This document shows positions 1 through 12,600 of a DNA stretch of 64,000 nucleotides, piece after piece (position 1 is the first letter of the stretch; every line of letters begins with the position of its first letter). A model generated the notes under the pieces. That model had not been told where the DNA came from, ran no database searches, and saw only the letters and a list, made by a program, of their open reading frames with translations. Made by a program: the position numbers and the translations under genes. Source of the DNA: Branchiostoma floridae (lineage: Eukaryota; Chordata; Leptocardii; Amphioxiformes; Branchiostomatidae); NCBI RefSeq assembly GCF_000003815.2, contig NC_049983.1, positions 23,793,852 through 23,857,851 on the forward strand, given 5' to 3'.

Positions 1-1690
1 TAAATTGCAGTCACACTAACAGTACCGTCCTTGGTGCTAAATGACACTCACACTAACAGTGCCGTCCCTGGTGCTGAATTGCAGTCACACTTACAGTACC
101 GCTCCTGGTGCTGAATTGCAGTCACACTAACAGTACCGTCCCTGGTGCAGAACTACTGTAACACTAACAGCACCATTACTGGTGCTGAATTGCAGTCACA
201 CTAACAGTACCGTCCCCGGTTCTGAATTGCAGTCACACTAACAGTACCGTCCCTGGTGCAGAACTACTGTAACACTAACAGCACCGTCCCTGGTACTAAA
301 TTGCAGTCACACTAACAGTGCCGTCTCTGTTGCTGAATTGCAGTCACACTAACAGTATCGCCCCTGGTGCTAAATTGCACTCACACTAACAGTACTGTTC
401 CTAATGCTGACTACGGTCACACATACAGTACCGTCCCTGTTGCTGAATTGCAGTCACACTAACAGTACCGTCCCTGGTGCTGAATTGCAGTCACACTAAC
501 AGTTTCGTCATTGATGCTGAATTGCAGTCACACTAACTGTATTGTCCCTGGTGCTAAATTGCAGTCACACTAACAGTACCGTCCCTGGAGCTGAAGAGCA
601 ATCACACTAACAGTACCGTCCTCTGTGCTGAATTGCAGTCACACTAACAGTACCGTCCCTGGTGCAGAACTACTATAACACTAACAGCACCGTCCCTGGT
701 ACTAAATTGCAGTCACACTAACAGTGCCGTCCCTGTTGCTGAATTGCAGTCACACTAACAGTATCGCCCCTGGTGCTAAATTGCACTCACACTAACAGTA
801 CCGTCCCTGGTGCTGACTGCAGTCACACTAACAGTACCGTCCCTGGTGCTAAATTGCAGTCACACTAACAGTACCGTCCCTGTTGCTGAATTGCAGTCAC
901 ACTAACAGTATCGCCCCTGGTGTTGAATTGCAGTCACACTAACAGTGTCGTCCTTGATGCTGAATTGCAGTCACACTAACTGTATTGTCCCTAGTGCTAA
1001 AGTGCAGTCACACTAACAGTACCGTCCCTGGTGCTGAATTGCAGTCACACTAACAGTACCGTCCCCGGTGCAGAACTCCTGTAACACTAACAGCACCGTC
1101 CCTGGTACTAAATTGCAGTCACACTAACAGTGCCGTCCCTGTTGCTGAATTGCAGTCACACTAACAGTATCGCCCCTGGTGTTGAATTGCACTCATACTA
1201 ACAGTACCGTCCCTGGTGCTGAATTGCAGTCACACTGACAGTACCGCCCCTGGTGTTGAATTGCAGTCACACTAACAGTATTGTCCCTGGTGCCGACTGC
1301 AGTCACACTAACAGTACCGTCCCTGTTGCTGAATTGCAGTCACACTAACAGTACTGTCCCTGGTGCTGAATTGCAGTCACACTAACAGTACCGTCCCTGG
1401 TGCTGAATTGCAGTCACGCTAACAGTGTAGTCCTTGATGCTGTACTGCAGTCACTCTAACTGTATTGTCCCTGGTGCTAAATTGCCGCCACACTAACAGT
1501 ACCGTCCCTGGTGCTAAATTGCAGTCACACTAACAGAGTCGTCCCTTTTGCTGAATTGCAGTTACACTAACAGTACCGTCCCTGGCGCTGAATTGCAGTC
1601 ACACTAACAGTTCCGTCCCTGGTGCTGAATTGCAGTGACGTGGCACTAACCATCTTGCCCCAAGTGCTGAATTGCAGTAATACAATCACA
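1..1690. repeat. Minisatellite array 1 (37-bp unit)
   Basis: About 45 tandem copies of a 37-bp unit with core GCAGTCACACTAACAGTACC, followed by GTCCCTGGTGCT and similar variants. Copies differ by substitutions and a few small indels. The array runs off the left edge. The same unit in the same orientation forms a second array at 27843-29612, so paralog A sits between two sister arrays. No reading frame of note. Confidence 0.95.
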
Positions 1691-2160
1691 CCTATACATG
1701 ACACACTAGAGACGATATATAGCATTCCTCATTGAGCCTCATACACACATACTGACTAATATGTCATTCACCAACGCCGCTGAATGATTGCAACAATTGA
1801 GGTGCTCCTAGCTTATACATTTCCAACAAAACCTCCAATATTTCTTTTTGGTGGCCCCCGTTGGGAAATGCTACAAAGCCAGTCCTAGCTACTTATATTT
1901 TTATTCAACAGGTGCTAACAATTGATATGAAAGTCCACAAAAGTTTTCTGAAAGCAGTGCATGGACAGGTGCAGGCTAGGTGGGGATAACGTTAGTCGAC
2001 AGAAATAATACCAGTTTTATGAGCACAATTCTAGTTCTATCCTCACTTAACGTTACACTCAGTAGCTCAGACAGCTCAATGGCAGTACCAATCGTAACCG
2101 CAAGGCGGCAGTGCTTCCAAGAGCTCTCTACAAACATGTGGCCGTGGCTGGTGGTCTGAT
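1691..2160. other. Intergenic, nothing recognised
   Basis: No coding signal or known element seen. From about 2075 the sequence begins to match 35335 onward, which marks the left edge of the segmental duplication shared with the second locus. Confidence 0.5.
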
Positions 2161-2370
2161 CCACCCCTTGTCCTGAGTGGCACAGTCCGAAAGGTCAGAG
2201 TTTACAGGAGACAGAAACTTCACAAACGTTTGGCAGCCAGGTATTTTGAAGTTTATTATTCCGTTCTGTTTGAAGTTGTCGTTGATTTTTGGTGTAATAT
2301 TGAAACGTATGTTGAGGCTACCCATAGGTATGAAACTGGCATGACAGTGTATGAAGAATATATCCTATAA
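2161..2370 (+). CDS. Short conserved open frame ending YEEYIL, copy 1
   Basis: An open frame of 69 codons ends at TAA 2368-2370. The C-terminal part (LSGTVRKVRV ... ETYVEATH ... MTVYEEYIL) is matched in frame by 35403-35612; the two differ by several amino-acid substitutions and one 3-nt indel but keep the frame and the stop. That pattern hints at a real (or recently real) terminal exon of an unknown gene. I recognise no family. No start codon is visible in this copy, so it would be an exon or a decayed fragment. Confidence 0.35.
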   Translation, partial: PPLVLSGTVRKVRVYRRQKLHKRLAARYFEVYYSVLFEVVVDFWCNIETYVEATHRYETGMTVYEEYIL

Positions 2371-2911
2371 ATGTGTGCTTTACGCATGAGTTTTACACGT
2401 GGATGGGTGGGGGGCAGTTATTAGTTTTTAGAATTTTTTACCCAACCTACCAGTTCTTGACTAATAAATGCCACCAAGATGAGTCAAAATTGTCGCTGTA
2501 CTTTTATATCATTTGTTTGCAGTTACATCTAGTGTAACAAAACTTAAGTGATTGTGTTTTAGAACTCAGTCTAGAGATACATGGATTTAAACTGCTTGCA
2601 GATTTTTATATGAACGAGAGTTTGTGCACCCACAGAAAAAAAAAAATTAGGTGCATAGCTCCAATTTTGGGTGTACATGCACCCAGTATTTCGAGCCCTG
2701 TTGCACATGCATTCTAAACTCTGTGGAAGGTCTTATGATAAAGTTATATTTTATTAATATCAGCCCATTCATTCCAGTGCTCATGATGCACAGGTCAAAC
2801 TCAAAGGTAAAGGTCCTGACTTGTAAATAGTTGTTATCTCGTTGATACAGGTGGCCTCCGTCAGTCAGATTATATATACAACACGGTGTATTCTGTATCT
2901 CCCGAGTTTTT
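2371..2911. other. Non-coding spacer, duplicated at 35613-36180
   Basis: No gene seen. The sequence is clearly homologous to 35613-36180, so it belongs to the duplicated segment upstream of the gene family. Confidence 0.5.
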
Positions 2912-3062
2912 TGTGTGAGTGAGTGTGTGAGTGAGTGAGTGAGTGAGTGTGTGTGAGTGAGTGAGTGAGTGAGTGAGTGAGTGAGTGTGTGAGTGAGTGT
3001 TTGTGTGAGTGAGTGTGTGTGTGTGTGAGTGAGTGAGTGAGTGAGAGAGAGAGTGCAAGTGA
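2912..3062. repeat. (GTGA)n microsatellite
   Basis: Runs of GTGA/GTGT. On the other strand it reads as long SLTHSLTH-type frames, which are repeat artefacts. The second locus has unrelated sequence at the same place. Confidence 0.9.
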
Positions 3063-3353
3063 GTGCAAGTTACTAGTAGTGACTCAGTGTGTGAACGAGT
3101 GTCACGCAGTCCAGCATACTAGTAGATGACCAAACAAAATTCAACTTGATCTTAAAGGAATTTTTCTTCAACCTACTTTTTTCCTCAATTAATGCGTGAA
3201 GCTCAGATGTACTTGCAAATACCACCCAATCCGATTTGGAAGACACAGTCCCAGTATATATTACTTATTATATATGATAATTAGTACTGTACAAAATCTA
3301 CTTATAACTTAAACATAAAGGGTTTTGTTTGATATTTCTTCTCTCTTTTGCAG

Positions 3354-4306
3354 CACAACTGAATCTGTCCAATACCTTCAGTGTGTGTGTGTGAAGCTCA
3401 CACATAACATCACACAACCCAACATGGAGGATACAGAGCCCAGTACATTGATGACCAGAACTTCAGTAGTGCAGAGGAACACAGGCTTCACGGGGAGTGT
3501 GGCATCACCTGTCACCTCTCCTCTACAAACCGTTTCTCAGGAACATCGAATTCTTCCCGGAAGAGTTCAAGGTCCTCGAGATCAACAATGATGGGAATCT
3601 GGCATGTCCTCCGGAATGGATTCATGAGGGATGGGATCCAACTTAAAAAGTCACAGTGACTCAGATTCAGATTCAGCTTTATTCCTGGATGACTTGGCAT
3701 GTATATACACATGAAATACGTCATCAGTCACAGAATCAACTTTAAAACATTAATACATTTACAACATTTAAAATTAGACAGCAATCGGATTAAGAAAATA
3801 CACATGACAGAATCAACATTCTTTACCGATCATCTAGCACTTTCGTACAGCAATCTTACAGAACGAGGTGCAAATGACATCTCATGTCGCTTCGTTTTAC
3901 TTCTAGATGCCCTGTATCGGGCTTCCCGACGAAGACTGTACGAACTGTCCTGAGGTGAAGTAAAGAACTCCCTCAGCGGAGAGCTACTGTCCCGCAGTAT
4001 GTCTTGTAGAGTCTTCAGCGTCGCTGCGTCCCGTCTGTCTGATAGTGAGGGCAGAGAGTCAAATGGGATACCAATGATTCTAAGACAGCGCCTCTGCATG
4101 GCTTCTAGCTTGTCTGACAGGTGTTTCGGCAGTCCTCCCCACACCGGACTGGCATACTCCAGGAAGGGGCGTATGAAAGTTAGGTAAATCTGGAGCAAGA
4201 CATCAGTAGGGAGACCAGCCTTCTTTGCAGCTGCAAGGTAATACACACGTGGCCGGGACTTCGTCAACATGACTCTGAGTGCTTTATGTGCTGGCTGTAT
4301 TCAATG
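3354..4306 (+). pseudogene. Paralog A: disabled 5' coding exon, split by a LINE
   Basis: This is the counterpart of the intact exon at 37055-37432. It keeps the acceptor (TTTTGCAG), the start MEDTEPST at 3424 and the terminal donor (ATG then GTAAGT at 4307). A 2-nt gain soon after the start shifts the frame, an internal block is missing, and a 0.6-kb LINE fragment (3663-4269) separates the last 31 coding bases. It cannot encode the full exon, so paralog A most likely starts at the next ATG, 6536. Confidence 0.75.
3663..4269 (-). mobile_element. CR1/jockey-type LINE 3' fragment, minus strand
   Basis: The minus strand encodes the C-terminal end of a LINE reverse transcriptase (4270-3830: motifs FIRPFLEYASPVW and RRCLRIIG) followed by an AATAAA and a short GATTCA-type tail (3663-3690). 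The insertion is 5' truncated. A likely 6-bp target duplication TGACTC flanks it (3657-3662 and 4270-4275). The paralogous exon at 37390-37400 shows the empty site. Confidence 0.85.
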
Positions 4307-6533
4307 GTAAGTGGGCAATCTTAGATGCACCAACATGTGCATTCAACTAAGTTGTAGATTACATGTGACTTAGTGAAAAAAAGAAACTACTCTTACATAT
4401 CCATTGCTTTATTCATACCGACGTTCGGTGACTGTCTGTCATACTGACTGGTTCACTTTGTAATGCAGCTCTAGGTAAACTGCTTACAGTTACAGATGAG
4501 GTTCCTAAACGTCAAGTATTTTACTTTGTGTACAGTGAGTGCTTAATGCAATTTTTACCATGCGGTCCCAAACGTTTCTTTTCTAGCTTTATATTTGCAA
4601 GTTTTATCAGGCAGAAACCCCCTAGCCTCTATTCTGTCTTCCAACCAGCAGCATGCCGGTGTTTGTTTCTTGGGTGAACCCTGTGAGCCTTCATAAAATC
4701 TTTTCAAAGATAATCTTTGGCATTGGAATAGTCTAAGCTGTACAGAATTTGTCCCTGAACATGCAGGGGGGGAAATAGCATCCCAGGGGCTTCAGATTTC
4801 AACACATTTTCATGGGATCATGCCATCCCCTCCCCCAGTACAATAGTTAAGAATTTGGCTGATTGATAAGAACTTGGCAATGCCCTTTATGTCTCATTAA
4901 ATATTTTAGATTACATGATACATGGCTGTGAAAAAAACTAATGTAAACCCTGAATATCACGAACAAGTTAGAGCACAATCGATGTCTCAAAATAAAAGCT
5001 GTAACAGTCAAATCACAGGCACAAGGCAGTCATGAAGGCTACTAGTAGCTCTATGGTGGGTTCATTTGGTACATTGAGTGAGTGAGTGAGTGAGTGAGAG
5101 TGAGTGAGTGAGTGAGTGAGTGAGTGAGTGAGTGAGTGAGTGAGTGAGTGAGTGAGTGAGTGAGTGAGTGAAAGTGAGTGAGTGAGTGAGTGAGTGAGTG
5201 AGTGAGTGAGTGAGTGAGTGAGTGAGTGAGTGAAAGTGAAGAGTGAGTGAGAGAGTGTGAGTGAGTGAGTGAAAGTGAGTGAGTTAATAGTGAGGGACAC
5301 TGATCATGACAGTGAAAGTGAGTGAGTGTGAGCATTCATTGAGTTATTCTAATAGGCCATTAATAAGGCAGAAGTTTATTGTTAACTCCCAGGTGCCATG
5401 TCAGCTATATTCAAAACAAGTTTGAAGATCAATAGTTATACAAATATTCTGCCCTGAGTTGAAGTGGCTCCCATGTGGACTGTGAACCTACATCTGGTGA
5501 TGAAGGGTCAAAGTCCTAGGCCTGGTCTGCATGTTTGTTCCTGTTTGCTTGCTGATGTGGCAGTCAGGCTGCCATGTTGGAATTTTGGATTTTCCTGCCT
5601 TTTGAGCCAATATGGTGGACACCTGAACACCATCAGGGATCAAAAAGATAGTTGCCTGCTAACTAAGACTACAGTCCAGGTATGGTCTTTGATTGTATGA
5701 TATATACTTTACTAGGGGGAGGGCTGGTGCACTGGGGTGGAGGGTCATTAAATTTTTTTTAATGGGGGAGGGCCATTATAAAACTTTATGAGCTTGGGGA
5801 TGGCCATCCTTAGATTAGCTTAGCCAGCCAGCAAGATTTGCCCATCTAAATGTAGAAAGTGGCGTTCCAGAGGGTCAACCATTCTGAAATTGGAGTCCTG
5901 TCTGACTCTCTTGCGATGGCTCACATTTTTGGCACTCCAAGATTATTATGGTGGGGGGGAGGTTTGGTTGGGCATGCATATGCCACTCAAAAACTTGAAA
6001 CTTTTGTGTATTTTTAAATAGAAATAGTAAAGTAAGGTAACTTTACCTCAGTCTGCAGATAATGCATGAAACTAAGTATTTCAGTGGGCCGAGTTTGTCA
6101 CTGTTTGATCTTTATTTATTCATGAGAAGCTCAAATCAGCATGCAGGCTGCTAATTCATTGAGGTCATGATGGAGGTATTAAAGGGTCAGATAAAATATA
6201 ACAGAGGTACAGATTACATCGAGTCTTATGAAATCTATCAACATATATCATTACATGATATACATAGTACAAAAACATCGCTCCATTACTAGTAATTTAC
6301 AAAAGCTCCGGTTTCTCTAGTGATATTTGCTTAGTTATCAATCATTGAAGTATTCGTTGTTATTTTGTTCCTAAGTTGTCATTGTGCACTGGGTCGCATT
6401 ATTGAATAATTTTCATATCTATTCAATCTCTATTATTTTATGAGTTGTTGAATTGTATTTTGATTTATAAATCTTGATGGGAAGCCACATTTTTTTCTCC
6501 CCATTTTTTTTGTCCATTCTGTGCTGCCCCCAG
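4307..6533. other. Intron/upstream DNA of paralog A
   Basis: Homologous over its length to 37433-40419. It contains 4469-4534, the match to the possible small exon at 37871-37936, which here has an in-frame TAG as its second codon and is therefore dead. A GTGA microsatellite lies inside. Nothing else coding is seen. Confidence 0.6.
5075..5332. repeat. (GTGA)n microsatellite
   Basis: Long run of GTGA with a few GAAAGTGA interruptions. Its paralog at 38505-38910 is longer and more interrupted. The predicted SLTH-repeat proteins on the opposite strand are artefacts. Confidence 0.9.
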
Positions 6534-6646
6534 AGATGGACCTGGACACGTTCTTCAGGGCTGTAAGAGAAGGTGACGTGCAGACTGTGAGGAGGGGACT
6601 GGAGGCTGGGGTGGACGTCAACGCTAAGGGGCGCTCCTTTCCATGG
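6534..6646 (+). CDS. Paralog A exon 1: start exon, first ankyrin-like helices
   Basis: Acceptor CCCCCAG, then AG, then ATG at 6536; ends TGG before GTAAGG. Encodes MDLDTFFRAVREGDVQTVRR and on to GVDVNAKG, which looks like an ankyrin repeat cap (FFRAVREGDVQTVRRGLEAG). The AG before the ATG means that, if an upstream exon is spliced on, it must end in phase 1. Sister exons are at 40420 and 55273. Confidence 0.75.
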
Positions 6647-9600
6647 GTAAGGGTACTGATACTACATTGATCAAACTAAAGGTGGGAGTTCTTATGCATC
6701 AATATCAATTTATGTGATTAACGTTTTGATGGAATGGTGACAAGTCGTTCCTTCTTTTTTTATCTGAACAATATATTGTGTCAATACTATATTAGCTGTT
6801 GACCATTGATAGCCTGGCTTGATGATAATGAAAATTGTTAACTGCTGAAAAGGTATTCCAATGTACATTGTTATGAAATGTATTTTGAACCAAACTGCCA
6901 GCTATATTCAGCAGTGTAATAAATAATTACCTAATAAACTCGGCACAAAAAGTTTGGAATATTAACTTTGACTGATCATATTTCCGTTGTTTCTGCATCA
7001 ATTACATGTAGAATGTTTTATACATCAATAGAAAGCCTGTGTGATTTCCTTCCATATGGTATCAAGCTCCTTCTGATTATAAATTCTCAGAACGAGCACC
7101 AGGTCTACTTACGTCAGTGGGTCACAAAAAAAAAGTTTCAATTTTTGTGTTCAACTCTTTATCATCCTACTGATATGGGTGCGGTGTCAAGGATTCAATC
7201 TATCCTTTTTTACGTAATCTTTTGCATAAAGAACATTCAACTTTATCTTTAACATTTGATAATAGTATACGATTGTGCGCTTTTGGCTGTTGGGTGACCG
7301 AATCGAGGTGTGGAGGCGGCAAGGAGAATGTCACGCTGACTGTCGCACGGATAGAGCGTAACACGGCGTAGCGCTTGGTGTGGTGTATGTGTGTGTATTA
7401 ATCCTGCCACAGGAAACACAAGGTTCACTGTCATCCTAGACAAGACAACCTCAATGCTGTGAGATACAGGGACACCATTCCCCATTCAGTCGCAATGTCT
7501 TCCCCCTTCAATATGGGGTCGAATGACATTCTGTTAGATTACACCGCCCGTCCACGCACATAGTCTGCAATGGTCCTTATTTTGTGTGGACAGGGGTTGT
7601 AGTCTAACACTATGTCTTGCAGAATTGCATTTGGTCCCCCACAAAGGCTGGGGAGGTATGACATTGTGACTGCATGGAAAATGGTGTCCCTGTATCTCAC
7701 AGCATTGAGGGTGTCTTGTCTGGGATGAGGGTCAACCTTGTTTTTCCTGTGGCAGCCATAAATACACCTCACTATGACACTGCCTCCACCAAGCGCTACA
7801 CTGTGAGTCAGCGTGGCATCCGCACCTTGATTCAGTCATGCAACCGCCAAAAGGGCACATATACTATTCTAAAATGTTAAAGATAAACTTTGATTTTCTT
7901 TATACGAAAGATTACGTGAAAATAGGATAGATTGAATCCTTGACATCCACACCCATACCAGCAGGATGATACAGAGATGAACACAAAAATTGAAATTTTG
8001 GCACTTTTTTTGGTGTCCCACTGACGTGAGTAGCCCTGGTGCTCGTTTCATGAATTCATAATCATAAGAAATTTGATACCATATGAAAAGAAATCACACA
8101 GGCTTTCTATTGATATATAACACATTAAAATTGATACGGAAACAACGGAAATATGATCAGCCAAAGTTAGTATTCCAAACTTTTTGTGCCGAGTTAATGT
8201 AATTCTGACAGGAAACTGCAGACTTGTAAGATATGATATGATTTAGAGTGAGAGCATCTCTATGCAGAAATTTAATGTCAGCAAACAAAGCAGAAATTAT
8301 TTCAGACATACCCAAATGAGATTTACTGTGCCTGACACATGGTTAATCTGAAACCACCGTCAAGGTGTAAGGAATCCAAGACCAACATGAAAGTGAATGT
8401 GACATGGCACAACGCCACTGATATTTACATAAAACATTTTGTGACACTGATAGCATTCAGGCATGACTTCTACAGCAGGGTTAATTTTGTTAAAGGTCAC
8501 AATAATGGACATAACTTACATGTAGTTAAATTTTTCTGATACCTTTTGTATTGATACAAGATATGCACGCCTCATTAACAAGAAGAAACTTGAAGGTATA
8601 AATGAACCATTATTCAAAAATGTTTTGAAAATTATCTCTAACTTTTGAAATGAGAAACTAATTACTATTTGATGACACGTTTGTACTTTTTCATAGCATT
8701 TTATTACAGTATACTGACTGTCTGTGGGCAGACATCTTGTAATCCTAAGTTATTGTGACAGTCCCAACTTTTGTTCTATCAAGCCTAACCAGACATCCCT
8801 GCATGTAGCCAGCGAGTACGGGCAGACTGAGGTAGCAGAGCTTCTGATAAAAAATGGTGCTAACCTGGAGGGGAGGAACGGGGTAAGTAGCTATAACCCT
8901 GCTCTCATTTTTCCTGTGACAGTGTATACCGGGACAATGGTGACCATGATGATGTCACAACACTCACAACATTGATAGTCATCTACTAAATCAAATGATC
9001 CCTTCCAAGAAAAAGTCTGTTGTATATAAAGGCATTTTGTCACTAAGTTTTTTTTCATATTCTATAAATGAATGAATGAATGAATATTCCTTCTGTGGCT
9101 TCCCGACCAACACACATAGACTTACTACTTGAATGTGCATAATGTACATAATCATTCCCAAACATCGCAATATTGCAGAATAATAGTAAAAGCACCAGGT
9201 CCTGTTTCAAATGTTAAAAATGGACACACTTCTGCGTTTTTTGACTTTCACCTACTAGCCAGTTGTGCATGTGGATGTTATCCAAGTCAGTGTTGCAATA
9301 TATTATATAGTAAACGTAATACTAAGGCTACATGAATGACTATTCCATGATTTACTATCATCTACAATGTATGCACGCAGCGGTTGGTGCAGAAGATTGT
9401 GACCTTTTTATCATATGTTCTTTTCGCACTCCCCATGCGCTAACCTCTGCTGCATGCTTCAAAGGGCCACACTTAAAATGTTACACAGAAGAAAACAAAT
9501 ATTTTTACTAAGTTAAGTACTCTCTGCCATCTACCTTATTTTATCAAACCAATGATTAGAAATACTTTTGATATGATCTCTAACATTTGAAGTGATTCAA

Positions 9601-12600
9601 AATTATATTTGAATGTATTAATTTCAGTCCGCGTTTGCGCTTTTTCAGAGCATTTTATGACAGTATACTTGTCTCTTGGCAGTCATATTGTAACCGGTTA
9701 CTGTCCGAACTTTTGTTCTATCCAGCTTGACCGGACACCCCTGCATATGGCCAGCAAGTACGGGCAGACTGAGGTAGCAGAGCTTCTGATAAAAAATGGT
9801 GCTAACCTGGAGGCGAGGGACAGGGTAAGTAGCTATAACCCTGCTCTCATTTTTCCCGACTTTTAGCAGGACAAAGATGCCCATGATGGTACCCCTATCA
9901 CAATACTCACAACATTAATATCAATCTACTAATTATCCCTTCCAACAAGTCAGAGATAACCTTGACGCTATTGTTCTGGAGCAGGTGTAATTGACTTGCA
10001 ACAAGGCATTTTGTCACTGAGTTTCTTTTGTATGAGAGTCTTGTACCCAGTGCTCCAGGACTTCCCCTGGCACACACATTATAATGTTCACAACTGTATT
10101 ACAGTGTAGTAAAATGATCTGTTTTCAAATTGACAGTTTCAGTTGTACAAACATCCCCCATGAATTCACTGTTTCACTTTCACTTACCAAGTCGCGTGTG
10201 TAGATGTCACTCATCAAATCAAGTCAGTGTTGTAGCTAGTATTATATGCTACGTGAATGAGTCTTCCATATTTTATCACTAAAGGCATTACAGATTCTGA
10301 AGTGTTTTTTTATTTACATAATGGTTATCAAGTAACAAGAGTCTTTACAAGACCCGAAGGCCACTCCAAGGTTATGGGTTACATTTTGCAAACATTTGGT
10401 TAAGGTGTAAATTTTAACTCTCAATGTACTGTGTTGTTTTTTGTAACGTGTTTGTCTTATGACGCAAGGAAGACTAGCGATACATTGAATTTACTTAACT
10501 TGAAAGTTCATCTGTGTTGAGTAGAAGTCATTATTGAGTCAAACTGTAATATACAACACAAAATTGTACTCACCCAAATTTTCGACTGAACGGCACCATT
10601 CTTTTGTATTTACATTGTACTGACAAATGGAGATCCTTTGAATAAACAAATTAGCATATTTGCTTACAATGAAGACGTGCATACATGTAATTGGGTGTAA
10701 AGATGGGCATTGGTGTCATGTTATGACTAAAATATATCATTTACTACATCCTCTCTGTCATCTGTACATACAGTTCCAGTACACACCCCTCCATAACGCT
10801 GCTGCTGGGGGCCACACCAGGACTTGTGAGCTTCTGATTCGCCCTGGAGCTGATGTTATGGCCAAAGATAAGGTGATTTATATTTGTTTCAACAAACCTT
10901 TATCATATAATTTATTTTCTATGAATGGTACCAGTCCTCACCCTTGCATCTGGCTGCTGCATGGGCGTATGACGGGACGGCGTCATACTCGGGAATTGTG
11001 GGCGAAGTCTCGTGAGCACTACTGCGAGACGCCGCGAGATCTGAGAAGAAGCACAGCAGATCTCGAACAAACTGAGAAAGAGAAGGACGTGCTCCGAACT
11101 CTTCCGCTTACCACCGTCTTTTCCGCGCCATTTCGAACACCGCCGAACAACTTACCTCCTCGACTCCTCCTAAATTATCTCCCTACATCTTTACCCTTTT
11201 GACTCCCCCAAATTTCTCCCCCTCGTAAGAATGTTTGGTGCCGGCCGGAGAAAGATTCGCCCCCCAGCCCGTTTCGTCTCGTCACCGGCCGAGGACGCCG
11301 AGCTTGAGTGGCATTCCACGCCAGCAGAGCTGTCGAAAAGGCTGGAAGACGAGCTTTTGGATGTGACCCGCCAACTGGAGAAGATGAAAGCAGACCTCGG
11401 CGCCGATTTGGAGAGGGCCGGCAGAGTTCGCACCCCCCTCCCCACCACCACACCGGAAGACGCCGACGGAGGTCAAAGGTCTCCCATCCCAGAAATCCCA
11501 GCGCGAGTTAAAGATGGCCGCCCGGAAGTGCACACAAGGGCGCTGCGTGAGAGCCCAATCCTCCCGTGAGGCAGAACTTTCCGACTTTGCGGGAGGTTCG
11601 GGCCTTTCAGCAGCTACAGAGTGACCCTACAGAGTCTTCCCGGCACATTCCAAGATATACCAAAGCGGAACAGTGGGGCGCAGCGGGCATCGAGGGCCAC
11701 CCCCCTCCCCCCAAGTACAACACTCAGCAAGTCCAGGAAGGCCTCCCACCTTCACAGCAAGGTAAGAAACTTACAAGCGGCCTTGCCAGGAAAGCGCATG
11801 ATAGAGTTGTCAGAGAGGTTAGTTGGCCTCATGAATATGTTTTTTCGGCCACCACCACCGTCACTTATGACTCATTGACCTACGACCAGTTTGTTGCCGG
11901 AGAAATGTCCATTATTCTCAGTGCCCACACCCACCCGACAGAAAGCCGGAACAGGGGACACATCTTGAGGGGACTCATGCTGGACGTGCCCACTTATACC
12001 TTTAGGGGTGTTAAGAACTTTTTCAAGATTTTGCTCATACACGTTGAGCACGGCCTAGTGAACATCGACACTAACACCACACTAGCCGAAGTGTACAAAC
12101 TAAAAGAAGATCATCTGCGGCGGCCGTCGTCGGAGATGGAGCAGGGTCATGCACACGGCGGTCCCCAGCAAGCAGCATCCACCGAGAGAGCTCAGTCCAC
12201 GCAGCACATACTGCTACAGGTATCAGGCCAATACCTGCTCCTTTGCCACCAACCACATCTCAGCGTTAGGCACACTCCACGTACACGCTTGCAAGTTCTG
12301 TTCCAGGAATAGGCCAGAAGTGGATGCCAGCCACCCCGCTAAGTTCTGCCCATTCAACAGAGATAGGGGAAGACAGAGCGGACACTCAGCAAACCGTGAC
12401 AGTTCCTGACTAGACTCGGCTCACAGCAGGCATCGGACTTCCCCGGTAACGACCTTGACCGCAACTACAACCAAAGCGCAACAAGCAAGCCCAGTTTTAC
12501 GAGACTCCTCTTGCAAGCTATCAAGACCTGTCATGAGAGGTACCCACACCCACGACGCTGCTTCGAAGCCCTCACTCGTATCGACGGCGAGCAGCTATGA

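Noticed and set aside
1-1690. CRISPR-like array
   Set aside because: The 37-bp units are directly tandem with no unique spacers, and the genome is animal; it is a minisatellite.
2865-3068. SLTH-repeat proteins on the minus strand (also 5013-5335, 38446-38919)
   Set aside because: They are translations of GTGA microsatellites in several frames and lack any non-repeat conserved part.
8339-8539. 66-codon open frame in a paralog A intron
   Set aside because: The matching DNA in B (about 45900) and C (about 55990) does not keep the frame.
8784-10872. Bacterial-type ankyrin effector or bacterial contamination
   Set aside because: The exons are separated by typical animal introns with conserved splice sites and paralogous intron sequence.
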